From: Prevotella corporis DSM 18810 = JCM 8529
GTDB lineage: Bacteria; Bacteroidota; Bacteroidia; Bacteroidales; Bacteroidaceae
Assembly (NCBI RefSeq): GCF_000430525.1
Contig: NZ_AUME01000010.1
Coordinates: forward strand, 19,963 to 83,962
Direction of reading: 5' to 3'
DNA length: 64,000 bases
Below the pieces are notes generated by a model that made no database searches, had not been told where the DNA came from, and worked only from the letters and a program-made list of their open reading frames with translations. Below, one piece after another: positions 25,224-34,449 of the stretch. A program made the position numbers and the translations under genes. Positions within the stretch are counted from its first letter, which is position 1. Every line of letters begins with the position of its first letter.

Positions 25224-26486
25224 ATGAAAAAGTTAATGATCGCAGCATTGATGTTACTAGGTACATCTGTTGCATTTGCAGGCGATAGCGAGCCACTGAA
25301 AGCTATCCTGAAAGCAGGGGATTATGTTACGGCCTCCACATTATTGAAATCAAATTTGTCACAGCTAACTGATAATGCTGAAATAGCCAAAGCTTATAAC
25401 AAGCTATATGAATTGGCTATGAAGAAAGTCAATGCTGAACAGACTATTCAGATTGAAAACCAAACCCAACAACAAATGGGTAAAGAGGGGAATAAACCTG
25501 TTGACGAACCTGGACTTTACGAGTACGTGGATTATGCTTTTAATGCTGGTTTGGAGGCATTGAAATATGACAATATGCCAAATGCAAAAGGTAAAGTAAA
25601 ACCAAAATTTGGCTCTATTGTGGACCAACTGTACAGGCTTCGTGGTCAATTGATTAATGGAGGCATCTATTTTCAGAATATAAAAGACGAAGTGAAAGCA
25701 TACAAATTCTTAGCACGTTATGTTGAAACTGCTGATGACCCTATGTTTGCGAAGTTTGACAAGTCACAGGATCAGAATTTGAACGAGATTGCATATTTTG
25801 CGTCTTACTATGCATACAAAAACAAGGATTATGCTAATGCAGAGAAGTATGTTGAATATGCAATGAAAAATCCTGACAGGGCAAAGGAAGCACAGCAGTT
25901 ACAATTGGCAATCTTGGGATCACAATTGACATCTCGTCAGGATTCCATTGCTTACGCAGACAAGTTGGCAGCTATTTATGCTCAGGATCCGTCGAATGAT
26001 GCTGTCTTGACAACACTTACTTCTACTTATAGTGCTTTGGGAATGCAAGATAAAGCTGACAAGATTGTCAATGATCAGTTGGCAAGAGATCCTAACAGTT
26101 TCGGGGCGCTTGTAATGAAGGGCCAGTTTGAGAGTCAGAAGAAAAACTATGATGCAGCTGCAACAGCTCTTAAGAAGGCCTTACCATTGGCAAAGGACGA
26201 CGATACTCGCATTGCTGTAAATGCATCTATCGGTCAATGCCTGTTCTATAAGGCACAGGGTCGCGTTGCAGAGGTTAAAGGTGTACTGACGCCAGCTGCT
26301 CGCGAACAGTTCAATGTTGTCTATAACGAAGCAATTTCCTATTTGGAAGCAGCCAAAAAGATGGATGTTATGAAAGAGAAAAAGAGCTCTTGGGCTTATC
26401 CTCTTTATGGGTGCTACTACTTTGTAAAAGGTCCTAAGGCCGCAGAGACTCTCGCAGCAGCCAGCGATGCCGGAGTGGAAAATTAA
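25224..26486 (+). CDS. Periplasmic TPR protein (first of three paralogues)
   Basis: A 420-residue exported protein with signal peptide MKKLMIAALMLLGTSVAFA. The body consists of helical tetratricopeptide-type repeats, for example YFASYYAYKNKDYANAEKYV and FESQKKNYDAAATALKKALP. It shares landmarks with the next two proteins: a YDNMPNAKGKVKPKFG-type segment, then NGGIYF about 30 residues later, then a repeat beginning AYFASYYAY. TPRs bind other proteins, so a scaffold in the periplasm is likely; the partner is unknown. It lies between gyrA and its paralogue, with a hairpin at 26497-26540 just after it. Confidence 0.88.
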   Translation: MKKLMIAALMLLGTSVAFAGDSEPLKAILKAGDYVTASTLLKSNLSQLTDNAEIAKAYNKLYELAMKKVNAEQTIQIENQTQQQMGKEGNKPVDEPGLYEYVDYAFNAGLEALKYDNMPNAKGKVKPKFGSIVDQLYRLRGQLINGGIYFQNIKDEVKAYKFLARYVETADDPMFAKFDKSQDQNLNEIAYFASYYAYKNKDYANAEKYVEYAMKNPDRAKEAQQLQLAILGSQLTSRQDSIAYADKLAAIYAQDPSNDAVLTTLTSTYSALGMQDKADKIVNDQLARDPNSFGALVMKGQFESQKKNYDAAATALKKALPLAKDDDTRIAVNASIGQCLFYKAQGRVAEVKGVLTPAAREQFNVVYNEAISYLEAAKKMDVMKEKKSSWAYPLYGCYYFVKGPKAAETLAAASDAGVEN

Positions 26487-26496
26487 TACTATACTG

Positions 26497-26540
26497 TTCC
26501 CCTTCTTTGTTTTTTCATTCAAAGAAGGGGAATTGTGGTT
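26497..26540 (+). terminator. Hairpin between first and second TPR genes
   Basis: TTCCCCTTCTTTG (26497-26509) pairs perfectly with CAAAGAAGGGGAA (26520-26532) over 13 pairs, followed by a weak T run. It may terminate or attenuate transcription before the second TPR gene, which starts 25 bases later. Confidence 0.7.
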
Positions 26541-26556
26541 TTAAACTTTTAGAAAA

Positions 26557-27669
26557 ATGCACAGACTTTTATTCTGCATATTATTGTTTTCAATAAATGT
26601 TCTTCATCTTAGTGCGCAGGACAATAGGAAAATAGCAGCTGAAAAGAATCTAAAAGCAAAGGAATCGTACAATCGTGTTCATATTAAATCGAATAGAGAT
26701 TCTGTGGCATTTTACCGCTCGGTGGTAGATGCTTTTAATTTCACCCTTGAGAGTGATAAATATGACAGAATGCCTAATCGAAAGGGCAAGATTAAGCAAT
26801 CATTTGCTGAGGAAAATTTAAAGCGTGCCTCTGAGTTGTATCCCATGCTTATAGATGCCGGCATTTATTTGTCAAAGAATGATTACACCCGTTCAGAAGG
26901 ATTGAGCGCTTTGAAACTTTATCTAAATACAAGGCAGAATCCGTTGATAGCCCACCTGCCAGATGAAAGTGGTACAGTTGCATACTATTTATCCTACTAT
27001 TATTTGAAGATGCATGACTTTAAAGCAGCAGATGAATATGCCGACTTATCAATGCAATATGATGAGACAGCATTGGAAGCTGCAGAATTGAAAGCCAGGT
27101 GTATGCAGGCAAATATGATAACGGAGGAAGATTCTGTGAAATATATTACTGTCTTGGCAAAACTTTATGAGACTGATCCAACGAATGAGACTTATTTTTC
27201 ATGGATTATGAAGTTCTATCAAAACCCAACTCCTCGTTTTAATATTGAAAGTTTTATAGATCGTCAATTGGAAGAAAAATATAACTCAACCATACCTTGG
27301 ATATTGAAAGGGGAAATTGCAATGCATGCAAAGCGATGGGATGAAGCAATTGATGCGTATAAGACAGCTGATGAGTTGGATCAAAGTAGTATTCCCGTTG
27401 CTTACAATATAGGGGTCTGCTTGAATATGAAAGGCATAGAAGCAAGTAATAATGTATTGGAAAAGAAGCAAAAAGGCGAGTTCGTCTCCGATGATGAATA
27501 TAAAAATATTTTTGCAGAAGCGCGAACATATTTGGAAAGAGTAAAAGCGAAAGACCCTAGACGAAACAAAGTAGATTGGGTAAGTCCTTTATATATGGTT
27601 TATACTGTTTTAGATGATAAAATCAAAGCTGCAGAGCTTGAACCATTAGTAAATAAATATAAGAAATAA
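26557..27669 (+). CDS. Periplasmic TPR protein (second paralogue)
   Basis: A 370-residue exported protein with signal peptide MHRLLFCILLFSINVLHLSA. It shares with its neighbours the YDRMPNRKGKIKQSF segment, the DAGIYLSKNDY element and the repeat AYYLSYYYLKMHDFKAADEY. Further TPR units include LKGEIAMHAKRWDEAIDAYK. No enzymatic motif is seen. The stop is one base before the TTG start of the third paralogue, so these two are surely cotranscribed. Confidence 0.86.
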   Translation: MHRLLFCILLFSINVLHLSAQDNRKIAAEKNLKAKESYNRVHIKSNRDSVAFYRSVVDAFNFTLESDKYDRMPNRKGKIKQSFAEENLKRASELYPMLIDAGIYLSKNDYTRSEGLSALKLYLNTRQNPLIAHLPDESGTVAYYLSYYYLKMHDFKAADEYADLSMQYDETALEAAELKARCMQANMITEEDSVKYITVLAKLYETDPTNETYFSWIMKFYQNPTPRFNIESFIDRQLEEKYNSTIPWILKGEIAMHAKRWDEAIDAYKTADELDQSSIPVAYNIGVCLNMKGIEASNNVLEKKQKGEFVSDDEYKNIFAEARTYLERVKAKDPRRNKVDWVSPLYMVYTVLDDKIKAAELEPLVNKYKK

Positions 27670-27670
27670 T

Positions 27671-28870
27671 TTGAAACGAAATACTGTTATTTTTCTGTTG
27701 TTGGTCATTCCATTGGTATTATTTGCTCAAAAAAAGCAAATAATGATAGCTCGCGACCTTGTCAAATCAGGTAAGCATTTGGAAAAAGCCGAGAAATCTA
27801 TGAGAATTGTGCTTGAAGATTCAGTCAATCGTCACAATAAAAAAGCTTGGATTGTTTTGTGTGAGGCACTTACAAAACAATATGAGGATGGAAATGAAAA
27901 GCTGTATTTAAAGCAAAAATATGATACAGCGTCCTTGTTCTCAATTACACAGCGTCTCTATCATACAATGGCAAGTTTTGACTCTATTGATGCGATGCCT
28001 GATGCAAGAGGGCGCATCCGTCCTAAATACCGCGAGAAACATGCGAGCTTTCTTAATTCGATACGTCCAAATTTATTCAATGGAGGGGTATTTTTGATGC
28101 ACAAAAAAGATTATAAGACTGCCTATACCTACTTTGATGATTATATCTTGTGTGCCAATCAACCCCTATTTCATGAGTATAACTACTTGGATGATGACGC
28201 TCTGATCCCACATGCTGCATATTGGGCGATGTATTGTGGGTATAAATTACAAGATGCTGGTAAGATATTGAACCACTTGAAGCTTGCAGAACGCGACAGT
28301 TCCATGTTGAATTTTGTTCGTCAATATGAGGCGGAAGCATATTTGATAAATAAAGACACTGTACGTTATGTTCAATCGCTAAAGAGCGGCTTTGCTGAAT
28401 TTCCGAATTTTGTATTTTTTTTCCCGCGACTACTTGAATATTATGCCAGTAGGGGTGATTACAAAACAGCACTACAGGTGACTGAACGCGCTTTGAAAGC
28501 AGATTCTACAAGTGTTCTTTTTCAGTTCACAAAGAGTACGGTATTGTTGAATTTAGGCCGTTATGACGAATGTATCAATATTTGCAAGCAATTGATATCA
28601 CAAAATGAAAACTATGCTGATGCTTATTACAATTTGGGTTTGGCCTATTTTGATCAGGCAATCGAGATGGATAAAGTACAGCAAAGCAAGTCTAAGCGCT
28701 TAAAGATAGATAGATTATACGAAAAGGCATTGCCTTACTTGGAGAAGTATAAAGAATTATCACCCAATCAGAAAGATAAGTGGCTTGCACCTCTTTATAC
28801 AATTTATCTTAATCTGAATATGGGAAAGGAATTTGATGCCATAGATAAATTACGTAATGGAAAAAAATAA
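27671..28870 (+). CDS. Periplasmic TPR protein (third paralogue), TTG start
   Basis: A 399-residue protein. TTG at 27671 is taken as the start because it begins a clear signal peptide (KRNTVIFLLLVIPLVLFAQ) and the next ATG lies after that peptide. Shared paralogue features are IDAMPDARGRIRPKYR, NGGVFLMHKKDY and TPR repeats such as AYYNLGLAYFDQAIEM. The last 14 bases overlap the start of the helicase gene, tying a periplasmic protein and an RNA helicase into one transcript. The biological link is unclear. Confidence 0.85.
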   Translation: MKRNTVIFLLLVIPLVLFAQKKQIMIARDLVKSGKHLEKAEKSMRIVLEDSVNRHNKKAWIVLCEALTKQYEDGNEKLYLKQKYDTASLFSITQRLYHTMASFDSIDAMPDARGRIRPKYREKHASFLNSIRPNLFNGGVFLMHKKDYKTAYTYFDDYILCANQPLFHEYNYLDDDALIPHAAYWAMYCGYKLQDAGKILNHLKLAERDSSMLNFVRQYEAEAYLINKDTVRYVQSLKSGFAEFPNFVFFFPRLLEYYASRGDYKTALQVTERALKADSTSVLFQFTKSTVLLNLGRYDECINICKQLISQNENYADAYYNLGLAYFDQAIEMDKVQQSKSKRLKIDRLYEKALPYLEKYKELSPNQKDKWLAPLYTIYLNLNMGKEFDAIDKLRNGKK

Positions 28871-30173
28871 AATTTTAGATAAACTGGGGATCGATTTAAG
28901 CCCAATGCAGAAAGCATCATGCAAGGAGATTCTCCAGACAAACAAAGATATTGTTCTGCTTTCTCCAACAGGAACAGGAAAAACTTATGCCTATCTGATT
29001 CCACTTGTTCAATTAGTTGATGTTCAATCAGATAATGTTCAAGCAGTCGTATTAGTTCCAAGCAGAGAACTTGCAAAGCAAACCATGAATGTCGTAACGG
29101 AAATGAAGTGCGGAGTGCGAGCTATGGCTTTGTACGGTGGCAGAAGTACCATGGATGAGCATAGACTTATACGGGACACTAAGCCACAACTCATTTTTGC
29201 TACTCCTGGAAGAATAAACGACCACTTAGATAAAAACAATTTTGAGTCATCTGAGATTCAGTTGCTGGTTATTGATGAATTTGACAAATGTCTGGAATTG
29301 GGATTTCAAGAAGAAATGCAGCAAACTATGGCTAAACTCCCTTTTGTTAAACGTCGGGTCTTGCTCTCTGCTACCGATTCAGACATTATTCCTGATTTCG
29401 TAAATCTTAATCGAGTTACAAGATTAGACTATAGATATGACAATGAAAGCGACGTAACACGAATACATTTTTATCATTTACGTAGCAGTGAGAAAGACAA
29501 ACTTCACTTGTTGTCACAATTATTATTGCTATTGGGCAATCAGAGCAGTATAGTTTTTTTGAATTATAGAGAATCTGTTGATCGTGTAGCCAGTTTCTTA
29601 TCTTCGCTGGGTTTCGGCATTGCGGCTTTTCATGGAGGGCTTGAACAGAAAGAGCGCGAAAGTGCATTGTACAAATTCTCAAATGGTTCAGCCAATATAT
29701 TTATCAGCACCAATTTGGCTGCAAGAGGACTTGATATTCCTGATGTTGATAACATCATTCATTATCATTTGCCAGAAAATGAGGGAGAGTATATACACAG
29801 GATTGGTAGAACAGCAAGATGGGACAAAGAAGGGAAAGTTTATTTTCTGTTAGGCCCAAACGAGTTTTTGCCAGAATATGTTAAAGAATCAGTCGATATG
29901 ATAGAGATTCCAGATAGACTTCCCCCACTAGTGCAGCCTGATATGTGTACATTATATATTGGTAAAGGAAAGAAGGATAAAATCTCAAAAGGTGACATAG
30001 TTGGGTTCCTTTGTAAAATTGGAGGTCTGACCAAATCTGAAATAGGGAGGATAGATGTAATGCCTAGATTTTCATACGTAGCAGTGGATAGAAAGAAAAA
30101 AAACAGCGTGATAGAACTTACTAAAGGAAAAAAAATAAAGGGACTGAATACCGTCGTGGAAGATGTTTCTTAA
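28857..30173 (+). CDS. DEAD-box-type RNA helicase with DbpA-like RNA-binding end
   Basis: A 438-residue ATP-dependent RNA helicase. Visible motifs: motif I SPTGTGKT (36-43), Ia VPSRELAKQ, Ib TPGR, motif II as DEFD instead of DEAD (LVIDEFDKCLELGF), motif III as SATDS, ARGLDIPDVD and motif VI HRIGRTAR. The last 75 residues (CTLYIGKGKKDKISKGDIVG and onward) resemble the DbpA C-terminal RNA-recognition domain, which in DbpA targets 23S rRNA. A role in ribosome assembly is therefore likely but inferred. The ATG overlaps the upstream TPR gene by 14 bases. Confidence 0.92.
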   Translation: MEKNKILDKLGIDLSPMQKASCKEILQTNKDIVLLSPTGTGKTYAYLIPLVQLVDVQSDNVQAVVLVPSRELAKQTMNVVTEMKCGVRAMALYGGRSTMDEHRLIRDTKPQLIFATPGRINDHLDKNNFESSEIQLLVIDEFDKCLELGFQEEMQQTMAKLPFVKRRVLLSATDSDIIPDFVNLNRVTRLDYRYDNESDVTRIHFYHLRSSEKDKLHLLSQLLLLLGNQSSIVFLNYRESVDRVASFLSSLGFGIAAFHGGLEQKERESALYKFSNGSANIFISTNLAARGLDIPDVDNIIHYHLPENEGEYIHRIGRTARWDKEGKVYFLLGPNEFLPEYVKESVDMIEIPDRLPPLVQPDMCTLYIGKGKKDKISKGDIVGFLCKIGGLTKSEIGRIDVMPRFSYVAVDRKKKNSVIELTKGKKIKGLNTVVEDVS

Positions 30174-30267
30174 AAAAGCTGTCAAGGTGACGTTATTTGC
30201 TTTGTTGTTCATGGTTTGATGTCAATTTATTGCTACTTTGCGTTTTTACGAAAAATAACTAAAAACA

Positions 30268-30299
30268 TTTGTTTATATCGATTTTTAGTAGTAACTTCG
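30268..30299 (+). promoter_or_regulatory. Candidate promoter of serC-serA
   Basis: TTTG at 30268-30271, 20 bases, then TAACTTCG at 30292-30299, one mismatch from TAnnTTTG. Leader of about 70 bases to serC. Confidence 0.55.
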
Positions 30300-30374
30300 C
30301 AGACAACATAGGATTTTAATTACCTTTTGAAATATAATAACTAATATATAAAAACTTAAATTTTTAATGTCATT

Positions 30375-31445
30375 ATGAAGAAGTACAATTTTGGTGCTGG
30401 TCCATGCATTCTTCCACGTGAAGTAATCGAAAAAACAGCAAGTGCTATCTTGGATTTTAACGGTATCGGTCTTTCAGTAGCTGAAATCAGCCACCGCTCA
30501 AAGGATTTCCAACCAGTTATGGATGAAGCTAGGGCTTTGGTTAAAGAAGTTTTAAATGTCCCAGAAGGCTATTCTGTGCTTTTCTTGGGTGGCGGTGCGT
30601 CACTTGAGTTCTGCATGATTCCTTTCAACTTCTTGGTAAAGAAAGCTGGTTATTTGAATACTGGTGTATGGGCAAAGAAAGCTATGAAGGAAGCTAAATT
30701 GTTTGGCGAAGTTGTAGAAGTTGCTTCATCTGCTGATGAGAACTTTACATACATTCCAAAGAATTTCGAAGTTCCAACAGATTTGGATTACTTGCACGTA
30801 ACTACCAATAACACAATCTATGGTACAGAGTTGCATAAGGATTTAGACGTGCCAGTTCGTATGATTGGCGACATGTCTTCAGATATTTTCAGCCGTCCTG
30901 TTGATGTTGCTAAGTATGACTGTATTTATGGTGGCGCACAGAAGAACCTCTCTATGGCCGGTGTGACATTCATTATCATTAAGGATGATGTTCTTGGTCG
31001 TGTTCAGCGCGAGATTCCAACAATGTTGGATTATCGTACACATATTAAGAAGGGCTCAATGTTTAACACTCCTCCTGTTGTGCCAATCTACACTGCAATG
31101 GAGAACCTCCGTTGGATTAAGGCTAATGGTGGTGTTCAAGCAATGCAGAAGCTTGCTAAGGAGCGCGCAGAAATTGTTTATGGTGAAATCGATCGTAACA
31201 AGTTGTTCCATGGTACTGTTAAGTGCGAGGAGGATCGTTCTTACATGAATATCTGCTTTGTTCTCAACGACGAGTATGCTGACCTTCAGGATGAATTCTT
31301 CAAGTTTGCAACTGACAGAGGTATGGTAGGTATCAAGGGTCATCGTGATGTTGGTGGTTTCCGTGCAAGCTGCTACAACGCTATGACAATTGAAGGCTGC
31401 AAGGCTCTTGTTGAAACAATGAAGGAATTTGAAGCTAAGCACTAA
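30375..31445 (+). CDS. serC: Phosphoserine aminotransferase
   Basis: PLP enzyme that converts 3-phosphohydroxypyruvate and glutamate to phosphoserine, the second step of serine synthesis (and a step of pyridoxal phosphate synthesis in some bacteria). The 356-residue protein starts [20 protein letters not shown] and shows [15 protein letters not shown] and the PLP lysine in [12 protein letters not shown], with [14 protein letters not shown] near the end. Length fits. It is followed by serA after a 78-base gap with a small hairpin. Confidence 0.96.
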   Translation: MKKYNFGAGPCILPREVIEKTASAILDFNGIGLSVAEISHRSKDFQPVMDEARALVKEVLNVPEGYSVLFLGGGASLEFCMIPFNFLVKKAGYLNTGVWAKKAMKEAKLFGEVVEVASSADENFTYIPKNFEVPTDLDYLHVTTNNTIYGTELHKDLDVPVRMIGDMSSDIFSRPVDVAKYDCIYGGAQKNLSMAGVTFIIIKDDVLGRVQREIPTMLDYRTHIKKGSMFNTPPVVPIYTAMENLRWIKANGGVQAMQKLAKERAEIVYGEIDRNKLFHGTVKCEEDRSYMNICFVLNDEYADLQDEFFKFATDRGMVGIKGHRDVGGFRASCYNAMTIEGCKALVETMKEFEAKH

Positions 31446-31466
31446 TTAACATTAACATTGCAAATG

Positions 31467-31498
31467 CACGGATAAAGCCATGATTGGTTATATCCGTG
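31467..31498 (+). other. Hairpin between serC and serA
   Basis: CACGGATA (31467-31474) pairs with TATCCGTG (31491-31498), with further partial pairing inside. There is no T run, so this looks like a processing or stability element rather than a terminator. Confidence 0.45.
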
Positions 31499-31523
31499 TA
31501 ATTGCGTTATAAAATTTATTACT

Positions 31524-32441
31524 ATGAAGGTTTTAATTGCAACAGAGAAGCCATTCGCTGCAGCAGCAGTCAATGGCATTAGAAAAGAAATTGAAGGTGC
31601 AGGTCATGAGCTTGTATTGCTTGAAAAATATACAGAGAAAGCACAGCTCTTGGACGCTGTAAAGGACGTTGATGCAATGATTATTCGTTCTGACAAGGCC
31701 GATGCAGAAGTTTTGGCAGCCGCTAAAAACTTGAAGGTGATTGTACGTGCAGGTGCGGGTTACGATAATATCGACTTGGCAGCTGCTACCGAGCACAATG
31801 TCGTTGCAGAAAATACTCCAGGCCAGAACTCAAATGCAGTAGCTGAGCTTGTTTTGGGCTTGCTCGTTTATGGGGTTCGTAACTTCTACAATGGTAAGAG
31901 TGGTTCAGAATTGAAGGGCAAGAAACTTGGTATTCTCGCTTTTGGTAACGTAGGCCGTAATGTAGCTCGCATTGCTAAGGGCTTTGGAATGGAAGTTTAT
32001 GCTTTCGATGCATTCTGCCCTAAAGATGTTATTGAGGCTGCAGGTGTTAAGGCTGTAGATAATCAAGATGCACTGTTTGAAACTTGTGACATCGTATCTC
32101 TTCACATTCCTGCAACTCCTGAGACCAAGCAGAGCATCAATTATGCACTTGTAAATAAGATGCATAAGGGTGGCATTCTTATCAATACCGCTCGCAAGGA
32201 AGTTATCAATGAGGCTGAGCTCATTAAGTTGATGGGAGAGCGCGAAGACTTGAAGTTCATCACTGACATTAAGCCAGATGCTGATGCAGACTTCGCTAAG
32301 TTTGAGGGTCGCTATTTCAGCACACCTAAGAAGATGGGTGCTCAAACTGCCGAGGCAAATATCAATGCTGGTATTGCTGCTGCAAAGCAGATCAATGCAT
32401 TCTTCGCTACTGGTGATAAGAAATTCCAAGTAAATAAATAA
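31524..32441 (+). CDS. serA: D-3-phosphoglycerate dehydrogenase, short form
   Basis: NAD-dependent oxidation of 3-phosphoglycerate, the first step of serine synthesis. The 305-residue protein has the substrate/NAD fold without a C-terminal ACT regulatory domain. Visible are AGAGYDNIDLAAA, the Rossmann turn LGILAFGNVGRNVAR and the catalytic Arg in NTARKEVINEAEL. The usual catalytic His in a TPHxG motif is replaced by Lys (STPKKMGAQTAEA), as known for the short Lys-type PGDH group described from Entamoeba. Lack of the ACT domain argues against feedback inhibition by serine through that domain. Confidence 0.93.
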   Translation: MKVLIATEKPFAAAAVNGIRKEIEGAGHELVLLEKYTEKAQLLDAVKDVDAMIIRSDKADAEVLAAAKNLKVIVRAGAGYDNIDLAAATEHNVVAENTPGQNSNAVAELVLGLLVYGVRNFYNGKSGSELKGKKLGILAFGNVGRNVARIAKGFGMEVYAFDAFCPKDVIEAAGVKAVDNQDALFETCDIVSLHIPATPETKQSINYALVNKMHKGGILINTARKEVINEAELIKLMGEREDLKFITDIKPDADADFAKFEGRYFSTPKKMGAQTAEANINAGIAAAKQINAFFATGDKKFQVNK

Positions 32442-32457
32442 TTATCAAATTCATATT

Positions 32458-32520
32458 GCAGATTATTAGGAACTATGCTCAAATAGCAGCAAAAGCCTTG
32501 ATAATCTGCTTTTATTTTAT
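32458..32520 (+). terminator. Terminator-like hairpin after serA
   Basis: GCAGATTAT (32458-32466) pairs with ATAATCTGC (32501-32509), with AGG/CCT pairing inside across a bulge, and TTTTATTTT follows. The loop is long (about 34 bases). It may separate serCA from the DUF1015 gene or attenuate it. Confidence 0.6.
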
Positions 32521-32534
32521 ATCAACAATAAATT

Positions 32535-33782
32535 ATGGCAATAGTAAAACCATTCAAAGGCGTACGTCCTCCAAAGGAGTTCGTAGAACAAGTAGAGAGC
32601 CGTCCTTACGATGTTTTAAATTCTGAAGAAGCTCGTGAAGAAGCTAAAGGTAACGAAAAGAGCCTTTATCATATCATCAAACCAGAAATTGATTTCCCTG
32701 AAGGAACAAGCGAGTATGATCCACGTGTCTATGAAAAGGCAGCAGAGAACTTTAAAAAGTTCCAAGATAAGGGCTGGTTGGTACAGGATGAAAAGGAGCA
32801 GTACTATATCTATGCTCAAACAATGAACGACAAGACCCAGTATGGTATTGTTGTTGGTGCTGCTTGTCAGGACTATGTCAATGGTGTAATCAAGAAGCAC
32901 GAGCTTACACGTCGCGATAAAGAGGAAGACCGTATGAAGCACGTCCGTGTAAACGATGCTAACATTGAGCCAGTATTCTTTGCTTATCCAGACAATGCAA
33001 CATTGAAAGAAATCACTACACGCTATGCTGCTACCACTCCAGAATATGACTTTATTGCTCCTATTGATGGTTTCCGTCATCAGCTTTGGGTAGTCTCTGA
33101 CGATAAAGACATCAAGACCATTACAGAAGAGTTTGCGAAGATGCCAAGTCTTTATATAGCAGACGGCCATCACCGTTCAGCTGCAGCAGGTCTTGTTGGA
33201 GGTGAAAAGGCTAAAGCCAATCCAAATCACACGGGTAAAGAAGAGTACAATTATTTCATGGCAGTTTGCTTCCAGGCATCTGAATTGACCATTCTCGATT
33301 ACAACCGTGTTGTAAAAGATTTGAATGGCATGAGTTCTGAAGAATTCTTGAAAGCATTGGCTAAAAACTTCATCGTTGAGAAGAAGGGTACTGCTATTTA
33401 CAAGCCAGCTAAGTTGCATGAGTTCTCACTCTACTTGGATGGCGAGTGGTATGCACTTACTGCTAAAGAAGGTACATATGATAACACGGATCCGATTGGT
33501 GTTCTTGATGTTGACATCTCAAGCCGTCTTATTCTCGATGAGCTTCTTGGCATCAAAGACTTGCGTTCAAGCGACCGTATCGACTTCGTAGGTGGTCTTC
33601 GTGGTTTGGAAGAGTTGAAGAAGCGTGTTGATAGCGGTGAGATGAGAGCTGCTCTTGCTCTCTATCCTGTAAGCATGCAGCAGATTATGGATATCGCAGA
33701 CAGCGGCAAGATCATGCCTCCAAAGGCTACATGGTTTGAGCCGAAGTTGCGTTCTGGTCTGATTATCCACAAACTTTCATAA
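32535..33782 (+). CDS. DUF1015 family protein
   Basis: A 415-residue cytoplasmic protein of the DUF1015 family. Its most distinctive element is YIADGHHRSAAAG (about residues 211-223), which resembles the DGHHR/GHTR loop of ParB/Srx-fold proteins, a superfamily that includes ADP-dependent free-serine kinases (SerK, SbnI). It starts VKPFKGVRPPKEFVEQV and includes SRPYDVLNSEEARE. It follows serA directly, and no serB is present in the window, so a role in serine or phosphoserine metabolism is plausible but unproven. The family assignment is good; the function is inference. Confidence 0.88.
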   Translation: MAIVKPFKGVRPPKEFVEQVESRPYDVLNSEEAREEAKGNEKSLYHIIKPEIDFPEGTSEYDPRVYEKAAENFKKFQDKGWLVQDEKEQYYIYAQTMNDKTQYGIVVGAACQDYVNGVIKKHELTRRDKEEDRMKHVRVNDANIEPVFFAYPDNATLKEITTRYAATTPEYDFIAPIDGFRHQLWVVSDDKDIKTITEEFAKMPSLYIADGHHRSAAAGLVGGEKAKANPNHTGKEEYNYFMAVCFQASELTILDYNRVVKDLNGMSSEEFLKALAKNFIVEKKGTAIYKPAKLHEFSLYLDGEWYALTAKEGTYDNTDPIGVLDVDISSRLILDELLGIKDLRSSDRIDFVGGLRGLEELKKRVDSGEMRAALALYPVSMQQIMDIADSGKIMPPKATWFEPKLRSGLIIHKLS

Positions 33783-33817
33783 TGATTGATTGTTGATAAG
33801 TAGGCTATCGTCACAAC

Positions 33818-34405
33818 ATGACAGATAAGTACAATACTATATCAAATTCAATAAGCGAGGGATTCTACTCTGATAAGCGGAGTAAGTTCCTCGCTTTTGC
33901 GCATCATGTTGAGACTGCTGATGAGGCTTTGAGCATTGTCAAGCAATATAAAAAGAAATATTATGATGCGCGTCATTGCTGTTATGCATATCGACTGGGT
34001 GCAGAGAGACAGGAGTTTCGGATGAACGATGATGGTGAGCCCTCATCAACTGCTGGAAAACCGATCTTAGGGCAGATTGTCAGTGCAGAGCTAACCGATG
34101 TGTTGGTTTGTGTTATCCGATATTTTGGAGGAGTCAAATTAGGTACGAGCGGACTTAACATTGCTTATCGGGAAGCTGCTAAAGATGCGATTGCGCATTC
34201 TGTAATCGAAGAAAAATTTGTAGAAGAGCTTATTCACTATTCTTTTTCTTACCCGATGATGAATGATGTTATGAGGATTGTTAAGGAGCTGAATCCGAGA
34301 ATTGTAGAGCAGAAATTTGATAATACTTGTGAACTCACATTATCCATCCGTCAATCCCTTGCTGAAGAGTTGCGAACGAAACTTAATAAATTGTCTTTCG
34401 GATAG
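33818..34405 (+). CDS. YigZ/IMPACT family protein
   Basis: A 195-residue cytoplasmic protein. The IMPACT domain is seen as SEGFYSDKRSKFLAFAHHVE, then ARHCCYAYRLG, DDGEPSSTAGKPIL and VIRYFGGVKLGTSGLNIAYR, followed by the short C-terminal domain. YigZ relatives are implicated in translation-related regulation, but the bacterial function is not settled. It ends two bases before the -33 element of the tRNA-Ser promoter. Confidence 0.92.
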   Translation: MTDKYNTISNSISEGFYSDKRSKFLAFAHHVETADEALSIVKQYKKKYYDARHCCYAYRLGAERQEFRMNDDGEPSSTAGKPILGQIVSAELTDVLVCVIRYFGGVKLGTSGLNIAYREAAKDAIAHSVIEEKFVEELIHYSFSYPMMNDVMRIVKELNPRIVEQKFDNTCELTLSIRQSLAEELRTKLNKLSFG

Positions 34406-34406
34406 A

Positions 34407-34438
34407 TTTGGTGCTTTGATTTTTTTTTATTACTTTTG
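34407..34438 (+). promoter_or_regulatory. tRNA-Ser promoter
   Basis: TTTG at 34407-34410, exactly 20 bases, then TACTTTTG at 34431-34438: a perfect Bacteroidota promoter ending 11 bases before the tRNA. Confidence 0.8.
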
Positions 34439-34449
34439 CCTTCTCATTT

